A stretch of DNA of 64,000 bases. It comes from Kitasatospora sp. NBC_00315 (GTDB lineage Bacteria > Actinomycetota > Actinomycetes > Streptomycetales > Streptomycetaceae). Positions 59,077-64,000 of this stretch are shown here, one piece after another; position 1 is the stretch's first letter, and each line of letters starts with the position of its first letter. Position numbers and translations under genes: made by a program. Location: the NCBI RefSeq assembly GCF_041435095.1, contig NZ_CP108025.1, positions 1,488,001 to 1,552,000 of the forward strand. Direction: 5' to 3'. The notes beneath the pieces are model-generated. The model saw only the letters and a list, made by a program, of their open reading frames with translations, ran no database searches and was not told the origin of the DNA.

Positions 59077-59241
59077 CGAGTGCTTATGTTCATCTTCTGA
59101 ACGATAGATTGCCGCATTCCTGCAGCTTTGAGCTTGCTCTATCGATTCGTACGAACATATCTTGAACGCGCGTTGCGGCAACCCGGCCGCAGGGCGTTCA
59201 TGCTATGCAGGCTCACAGTTGAGCCGCGGAAGAAGGATTCC
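59077..59241 (+). promoter_or_regulatory. glcP leader with AT-rich patch and palindromes
   Basis: Unusually AT-rich for this genome. Contents: gttca-tcttc-tgaac (59088-59102); a promoter-like ttgctc (59134-59139) with tatctt (59158-59163), spacer 18, with the perfect palindrome ttcgtacgaa (59146-59155) inside the spacer; tgaacgc/gcgttca (59163-59169 and 59194-59200); and the hairpin ggctca-cagt-tgagcc (59210-59225) just before the ribosome site. The palindrome position fits a repressor site. Confidence 0.6.
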
Positions 59242-60681
59242 GTGCGCGTCACCCAGTCGTCGACTCCGGTCGACCACGCCCCCGGGGCCCCCGCCCCGGC
59301 CCCCGAACGCCTCGGCTTCGTGGTCTTCATCGCCGCGGCCGCCGCACTCGGCGGGTTCCTGTTCGGCTACGACAGCTCCGTCATCAACGGCGCGGTCTCC
59401 GGCATCCAGGACAGGTTCGGCGTCGGCGACGGCGTGACCGGGCTGATCGTCTCCTCCGCGCTGCTCGGCTCGGCGGTCGGAGCGGCCCTGGCCGGCCGCT
59501 TCGCCGACCGGTACGGGCGGATCAGGGTGATGAAGGCCGGCGCCGTGCTGTTCGGGGTCAGCGCCGTCGGATCGATGATGCCGTTCGCCGCCTGGGACCT
59601 CGCCCTGTGGCGGGTCCTGGGCGGTGCGGCCATCGGCATCGCGTCGGTGATCGCGCCGACCTACATCGCCGAGGTCGCGCCCACCCGGTACCGGGGGCGG
59701 CTGGCCTCGTTCCAGCAGGCCGCCATCGTGCTCGGCATCGCCGTGTCCCAGCTGGTCAACTGGGTGATGACGGACGCCGCCGGCGGAGACACCCGCGGGC
59801 ACCTGCTCGGCCTGGAGGCCTGGCAGTGGATGCTCGGCGTCTGCGTCGTGCCCGCCGTCGTCTACTTCGTGCTGTCCTCGCTGATCCCCGAGTCCCCGCG
59901 CTTCCTGATCTCGGCCGGCCGGCTGGACGAGGCCCGCAGCGTGCTCAGGGACATCGAGGGCCCGGCCGCCGGCACCGACGCCCGGATCGCCGAGATCCGG
60001 GGGCTCATCGCCTCCGACCACCGCCCCCGCTTCAAGGACCTGCTGGGCGGCCGCTTCGGCCTGCTGCCGATCGTCTGGACGGGCATCGGCCTGTCGGTCT
60101 TCCAGCAGCTGGTCGGCATCAACGTGATCTTCTACTACTCGTCGATCCTCTGGCAGTCGGTCGGCATCGACCAGAGCAACTCGCTGCTGATCAGCTTCTC
60201 CAGCTCGGTCATCAACATCATCGGCACGGTGGTCGCGATCCTGCTGGTCGACCGGATCGGCCGCAAGCCGCTCGCGCTGATCGGCTCCACCGGCATGGCC
60301 GTCGCCCTGGGCGCCTGCGCCTGGGCGTTCTCCTCCGCCACCGGCAGCGGCGACGACGTCGCGCTCCCCGATCTGCAGGGCACCGTCGCACTGATCGCCG
60401 CCAACGCGTTCGTGCTGTTCTTCGCGATGTCCTGGGGCGTGGTCGTCTGGGTGATGCTCGGCGAGATGTTCCCCAACCGGATCCGGGCCGCCGCCCTCTC
60501 GGTGGCCGCCTCGGCCCAGTGGATCGCCAACTGGGCGATCACCGTGTCCTTCCCGTCGATGGCCCGCTGGAGCCTCTCCGCGACGTACCTGATCTACGCG
60601 CTCTGCGCGGCCGGGTCGGTGTTCTTCGTGGCCCGGTTCATGAAGGAGACGAAGGGCGTCCGCCTGGAGGACATGGGCTGA
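59242..60681 (+). CDS. glcP: Glucose permease, MFS sugar:H+ symporter
   Basis: A 479-residue major facilitator of the sugar porter family with 12 helices. Signature motifs: GGFLFGYDSSVINGAVSGIQ, GRFADRYGRIRVMK, APTYIAEVAPTRYRGRL, IPESPRFLI, and FFYYSSILW-like NVIFYYSSILWQS. The sequence matches my memory of GlcP, the main glucose transporter of Streptomyces. Start GTG at 59242 behind aagaagga; the longer frame from 59128 covers the control region and is not used. Upstream sits a palindrome-bearing leader, downstream a 12-bp terminator. Confidence 0.9.
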   Translation: MRVTQSSTPVDHAPGAPAPAPERLGFVVFIAAAAALGGFLFGYDSSVINGAVSGIQDRFGVGDGVTGLIVSSALLGSAVGAALAGRFADRYGRIRVMKAGAVLFGVSAVGSMMPFAAWDLALWRVLGGAAIGIASVIAPTYIAEVAPTRYRGRLASFQQAAIVLGIAVSQLVNWVMTDAAGGDTRGHLLGLEAWQWMLGVCVVPAVVYFVLSSLIPESPRFLISAGRLDEARSVLRDIEGPAAGTDARIAEIRGLIASDHRPRFKDLLGGRFGLLPIVWTGIGLSVFQQLVGINVIFYYSSILWQSVGIDQSNSLLISFSSSVINIIGTVVAILLVDRIGRKPLALIGSTGMAVALGACAWAFSSATGSGDDVALPDLQGTVALIAANAFVLFFAMSWGVVVWVMLGEMFPNRIRAAALSVAASAQWIANWAITVSFPSMARWSLSATYLIYALCAAGSVFFVARFMKETKGVRLEDMG

Positions 60682-60770
60682 CCCACCATGGGCTGACCCG
60701 GCGGGCAGCGCGCGGACGGGCGGGCCGAAGCCGCCCCGAGCGGCACCCGGGCGGCCGGGCGGCGACCCGA

Positions 60771-60809
60771 GCCCCTGCACCCTAGCGCCTGGCGCCCGGG
60801 TGCAGGGGC
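60771..60809 (+). terminator. 12-bp perfect stem after glcP
   Basis: gcccctgcaccc and gggtgcaggggc around a 15-base loop, 90 bases past the glcP stop, before the nitric oxide synthase gene. Confidence 0.8.
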
Positions 60810-60875
60810 CGATTCGTTCACTCTCTGCGGCCGGGCACACACATCCGGTACTCCTGGAGCCGGGAGGGATGATTC

Positions 60876-62132
60876 TTGATCTTCAACCGGCTCCGCACCC
60901 GCAGACCCGCACCACCCGTACCGGCCGCCAGCTGCCCGTACGGTCACACCGCTCCGCAGCCGTACGCGGCGCCGTACGCGTCCGGGACGGCCCCGGTGCG
61001 ACCACCGGCACCGGTGCGGTCGACCGTTCCGGCGCCGACCGCGGCGGGGTTCACCGATCCCGAGCTGGCCGCCGACTTCGTCCGCCGGTTCCACCTGGAG
61101 CGGCCCGGCGGCCTCGGCCACCGCCCCCGGCTGCGCCAGGTCATGGACGAGATCGACCGCACCGGTACGTACGAGCACACCGCCGAGGAGCTCGCCTTCG
61201 GTGCCAAGCTGGCGTGGCGCAACGCCGCCCGCTGCATCGGCCGGCTGTACTGGCGCAGCCTGGTGGTGCGCGACCTGCGCCATCTCTCCTCGGCCGACGA
61301 CGTCGCGGAGCAGTGCTTCGAACATCTGCGGCTGGCCACCAACGGCGGCCGGATCCGCCCGATGGTGTCGGTGTTCGCCCCCGACCGGCCCGGCCGGCCG
61401 GCGCCGCGGATCGTCAACCAGCAGTTGGTCCGGTACGCGGGGTATCCGGCGCCGGGCGGCGGCTGGACGGGCGATCCGGCCGGCGTGCAGCTGGCGGCCC
61501 GGGCCCGTGACCTGGGCTGGAAGTGCGGCGAGGAGCCGTTCGAGGTGCTGCCGCTGCTGGTGCAGGAGCGGGCGGGCGCCGCACCCAGGTGGTACGAGGT
61601 GCCGGACGACGCCGCGCTGGAGGTGGATCTGACGCACCCGGAGCACGGGTGGTTCGCGGAGCTGGCGCTGCGCTGGTACGCGGTGCCCGCGATCAGCGAC
61701 ATGACGTTGGAGATCGGCGGGGTGCGCTACCCGACGGCGCCGTTCAACGGCTGGTACATGGGCACCGAGATCGGTGCCCGCAACCTGGCCGACGCGGACC
61801 GCTACAACCTGCTGGCCGAGGTCGCCGGGCGGCTCGGGCTGGACACCTCCTCGGAGCGCACGCTCTGGCGCGACCGCGCGCTGGTGGAGCTGAACGTGGC
61901 GGTGCTGCACTCGTTCCAGGAGGCCGGGGTGACGATGGCCGACCACCACACCGAATCACAGCGGTTCCTCAAGCACGTCGCGCAGGAGAAGCGGCAGGGG
62001 CGGCCGACCCCGGCGGACTGGAGCTGGATCGTGCCGCCCGTCTCCGGCGGCCTCACTCCCGTCTACCACCGGTACTACGACCCGGTGGACCCTTCGCTGC
62101 GGCCGGCGTTCGTGGCCCGCGAGCCCTGGTGA
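60876..62132 (+). CDS. nos: Nitric oxide synthase oxygenase
   Basis: A 418-residue haem enzyme converting arginine to citrulline and NO, oxygenase domain only. The axial haem cysteine is in AWRNAARCIGRLYW near residue 124, with INRQ-like VNQQLVRYAG, then the arginine-binding Glu in FNGWYMGTEIGARNLAD and a C-terminal WSWIVPPVSGG (biopterin and dimer region). The first 60 residues are a Pro/Ala-rich tail not found in Bacillus enzymes. Start is TTG at 60876 behind GGGAGGG; an ATG just upstream is in another frame. No reductase domain or dedicated reductase gene beside it. Overlaps the convergent TetR gene by 58 bases. Confidence 0.92.
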   Translation: MIFNRLRTRRPAPPVPAASCPYGHTAPQPYAAPYASGTAPVRPPAPVRSTVPAPTAAGFTDPELAADFVRRFHLERPGGLGHRPRLRQVMDEIDRTGTYEHTAEELAFGAKLAWRNAARCIGRLYWRSLVVRDLRHLSSADDVAEQCFEHLRLATNGGRIRPMVSVFAPDRPGRPAPRIVNQQLVRYAGYPAPGGGWTGDPAGVQLAARARDLGWKCGEEPFEVLPLLVQERAGAAPRWYEVPDDAALEVDLTHPEHGWFAELALRWYAVPAISDMTLEIGGVRYPTAPFNGWYMGTEIGARNLADADRYNLLAEVAGRLGLDTSSERTLWRDRALVELNVAVLHSFQEAGVTMADHHTESQRFLKHVAQEKRQGRPTPADWSWIVPPVSGGLTPVYHRYYDPVDPSLRPAFVAREPW

Positions 62133-62779
62133 CCGGCGGGGTGCGAGGGGCCCACGGTCCGCGCGTAGCGCAGTTCCAGGCCGTCGAGGAGGGCCTCCAG
62201 CCCGGTCTCGAAGGCGCCCTCGTCGATCGAGCCGCGGTGCTCGGAGAGCAGGTGGGCCTCGCCGAGGTGCGGGTATCCGTCGGCGTACAGCCCGGCGTCC
62301 CCGGAGAAGCCGGCCGCGAAGGAGGCCAGCGCCGAGCCGGTGACGAAGTAGCGCATCAGCGCGCCGATCCGGGTGGCCTGGCCGCGGGGCCAGCCCGCGT
62401 CGACCAGGCAGCCGAAGACGGCGTCGGCCAGCCGTAGCGCGTTGGGCCGGCGCCCGGGGCCCTGGGCGAGGACGGGGACGATGTTGGGGTGGGCGGCGAG
62501 CGCGGCCCGGTAGGAGCGGGCCCAGTCGGCGAGCGCCGCCCGCCAGTCGTCCGGCGCGTCGAACATCGCGAGGTCGACCTCGCCCATCACGGTGTCCACC
62601 ACGGCGTCCAGCAGGTCGTCCTTGGTGGCGAAGTGGTTGTAGAGGGAGGGGCCGCTGACGGACAGTTCGGTGGCCAGCCGGCGGGTGGAGAGTGCCTCCA
62701 GGCCCTCCGCGTCGGCGAGCCCGAGCGCGGCGGTGACGATCCGGTCGCGGCTGAGCAGTGGCGTGCGCGGACGGGCCAT
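62075..62779 (-). CDS. TetR/AcrR family transcriptional regulator
   Basis: A 234-residue regulator. The HTH is clear: IVTAALGLADAEGLEALSTRRLATELSVSGPSLYNHFATKDDLLDAV. The C-terminal part with WRAALADWARSYRAALAAHPNIVPVLAQGPG is of the TetR_C type seen in regulators of acyl-CoA or drug-related genes. It is divergent from the acyl-CoA dehydrogenase gene (120 bases) and probably controls it through the site at 62865-62883. The 3' end overlaps the nos gene by 58 bases; the last 25 residues are low-complexity. Confidence 0.88.
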   Translation of the reverse strand: MARPRTPLLSRDRIVTAALGLADAEGLEALSTRRLATELSVSGPSLYNHFATKDDLLDAVVDTVMGEVDLAMFDAPDDWRAALADWARSYRAALAAHPNIVPVLAQGPGRRPNALRLADAVFGCLVDAGWPRGQATRIGALMRYFVTGSALASFAAGFSGDAGLYADGYPHLGEAHLLSEHRGSIDEGAFETGLEALLDGLELRYARTVGPSHPAGHQGSRATNAGRSEGSTGS

Positions 62780-62853
62780 CGTCGCTTCCTCCGGTCGGGT
62801 GGTCTCCGGCGCCCATTCTCGCAGGCCCCCCTTCCCAGACCGGCCCGAGCGGG

Positions 62854-62883
62854 TTAGAGTCCAAAAACTTGCACCGCTAGTTT
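62854..62883 (+). promoter_or_regulatory. Acyl-CoA dehydrogenase promoter and TetR site
   Basis: tagagt (62854-62859), a good -10 match, then the inverted repeat aaact-N9-agttt (62865-62883), 17 bases before the acyl-CoA dehydrogenase GTG. Shared intergenic region with the divergent TetR gene. Confidence 0.45.
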
Positions 62884-62899
62884 AACGGATGGACACCGC

Positions 62900-64000
62900 G
62901 TGAACCTGGAGCTCACCGAGGAGCAGGCCGCCGTCCGCGAGCTTGCCGCCGACTTCACCGACCGCGAGATCGCCCCGTACGCCACCGCCTGGGACCGCGC
63001 CGAGTCGGTCGACCGCGCGATCGTGCGCAAGCTCGCCGGGGTCGGCTTCCTGGGCCTGACCATCCCCGAGGAGTACGGCGGCAGCGGTGGCGACCACCTC
63101 GCGTACTGCCTGGTCCTGGAGGAGCTGGGCCGGGGGGATTCGGCCGTGCGCGGCATCGTCTCGGTCACGCTGGGGCTGGTCGCCAAGTCCGTCGACGGCT
63201 ACGGCACCGAGGAGCAGAAGCGGCACTGGCTGCCCCGGCTCACCTCCGGCGAGGCGCTCGGGTGCTTCGCCCTCACCGAACCCGGCACCGGGTCGGACGC
63301 CGCCAACCTGGCCACCAGCGCGGTGCGGGACGGCGACGACTGGCTGATCACCGGCTCGAAGATGTTCATCACCAACGGCACCTGGGCCGACGTCGCGCTG
63401 GTCTTCGCCCGCACCGGCGGCGAGGGCCCCGAGCACGCCGGCCACCGGGGGATCACGGCCTTCCTCGTCCCGACCGACCTGCCCGGATTCGGCCGCACCG
63501 AGATCCGCGGCAAGCTCGGCCTGCGCGGCCAGGCGACCGCGGAGCTCACCCTCGACGCCGTCCGGGTACCGGACGGCGCCCGTCTCGGCGCCGAGGGCAA
63601 GGGCTTCGGCGTGGCGATGGCCGCACTGGCCAAGGGTCGGATGTCGGTCGCGGCCGGCTGCGTCGGCATCGCCCGGGCCTGCCTGGACGCGGCCGTCCGG
63701 TACGCCGGCGAGCGCGAGCAGTTCGGCCGCCCGATCGCCTCGCACCAGCTGGTGCAGGAGCTGATCTCGGACATCGCGGTGGATCTCGACGCCGCCCGGC
63801 TGCTCACCTGGCGGGTGGCCGACCACATCGAGCGCGGACTGCCGTTCGCCACCGAGTCCTCGGTCGCCAAGCTCTTCGCGAGCGAGGCGGCGGTGCGGGC
63901 CGCCAACAACGCGCTCCAGGTCTTCGGCGGCTACGGCTACATCGACGAGTACCCGGTCGGCAAGTACCTGCGCGACGCCCGGGTGATGACCCTGTACGAG
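62900..64000 (+). CDS. Acyl-CoA dehydrogenase (partial, runs off the window)
   Basis: The first 367 residues of an FAD-dependent acyl-CoA dehydrogenase. Seen: LTEEQAAVRELAADFTDREIAPYA at the N-terminus, CFALTEPGTGSDAANLAT and WLITGSKMFITNGTWADV of the middle beta-domain, FGRPIASHQLVQELISDIA, and NNALQVFGGYGYIDEYPVGKYLRDARV near the end, where the catalytic Glu region should come next. GTG at 62900 is chosen from the family start; no strong ribosome site is visible upstream. Likely regulated by the divergent TetR gene. The chain length specificity cannot be told from this part. Confidence 0.92.
   Translation, partial: MNLELTEEQAAVRELAADFTDREIAPYATAWDRAESVDRAIVRKLAGVGFLGLTIPEEYGGSGGDHLAYCLVLEELGRGDSAVRGIVSVTLGLVAKSVDGYGTEEQKRHWLPRLTSGEALGCFALTEPGTGSDAANLATSAVRDGDDWLITGSKMFITNGTWADVALVFARTGGEGPEHAGHRGITAFLVPTDLPGFGRTEIRGKLGLRGQATAELTLDAVRVPDGARLGAEGKGFGVAMAALAKGRMSVAAGCVGIARACLDAAVRYAGEREQFGRPIASHQLVQELISDIAVDLDAARLLTWRVADHIERGLPFATESSVAKLFASEAAVRAANNALQVFGGYGYIDEYPVGKYLRDARVMTLYE

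Noticed and set aside
59128..59241. N-terminal extension of GlcP by 38 residues
   Set aside because: It would translate the promoter and palindromes; the GTG at 59242 has a good ribosome site.

Overview
The window is about 64 kb of very GC-rich actinobacterial chromosome. Frequent GTG/TTG starts, gene junctions with 1-4 base stop/start overlaps, a CebR-type cellulase operator, a GlcP-type glucose permease, an ergothioneine cluster and a bacterial nitric oxide synthase all point to Streptomyces or a close relative such as Kitasatospora. The species cannot be told from this sequence. I saw no tRNA, rRNA, CRISPR array, transposase, integrase or phage gene, so this reads as chromosome rather than an inserted element.

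Left part (1-11.3 kb): the end of an aldehyde dehydrogenase gene and an alcohol dehydrogenase; a small secreted protein; serine hydroxymethyltransferase behind a ZTP riboswitch; a TetR regulator translationally coupled to an AurF-like diiron oxygenase; a ketopantoate-reductase-like enzyme; a DUF2809 membrane protein; a SUKH-like protein; a DMT exporter; a gamma-glutamylcyclotransferase-like protein; and a catalase.

Cobalamin region (11.5-26.3 kb): corrin-ring genes in four transcription units: cobL-cobM-cobK (+), cbiD (-), cobG-cobH-cobIJ (-) and cobN (+). cobN sits behind an adenosylcobalamin riboswitch and a possible 31-codon leader ORF. The set mixes aerobic markers (CobG, CobN) with the anaerobic-type C1 methyltransferase CbiD. 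A luciferase-like monooxygenase and a TetR-SDR operon lie inside the region.

Middle (26.5-31.5 kb): apolipoprotein N-acyltransferase, a double VOC-domain protein, GTP cyclohydrolase II, and a secreted beta-helix protein whose leader is a c-di-AMP riboswitch.

Glycan locus (31.5-44.2 kb): ten tightly packed minus-strand genes carry two GT2 and two GT4 glycosyltransferases, a Wzx-like flippase with a long soluble tail, a GT39-like membrane glycosyltransferase, a polysaccharide deacetylase, a LmbE-type deacetylase, a secreted GH42-like hydrolase and a FemAB/GNAT-like acyltransferase. This looks like an export and modification system for a surface glycan that I cannot match to a named pathway. 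It is the best candidate here for an undescribed system. A PAS-GGDEF-EAL c-di-GMP enzyme lies directly upstream on the same strand, and one of the GT4 enzymes ends in what may be a degenerate GGDEF remnant.

Right part (44.7-64 kb): the c-di-GMP enzyme with a DUF574-type methyltransferase, a GH15 glucoamylase, a secreted GH6 cellulase (two FN3 modules and a CBM2) with two CebR-type operators, a MalY/PatB-type C-S lyase next to egtABCD, glcP, a nitric oxide synthase oxygenase, a TetR regulator, and the start of an acyl-CoA dehydrogenase that runs off the end.
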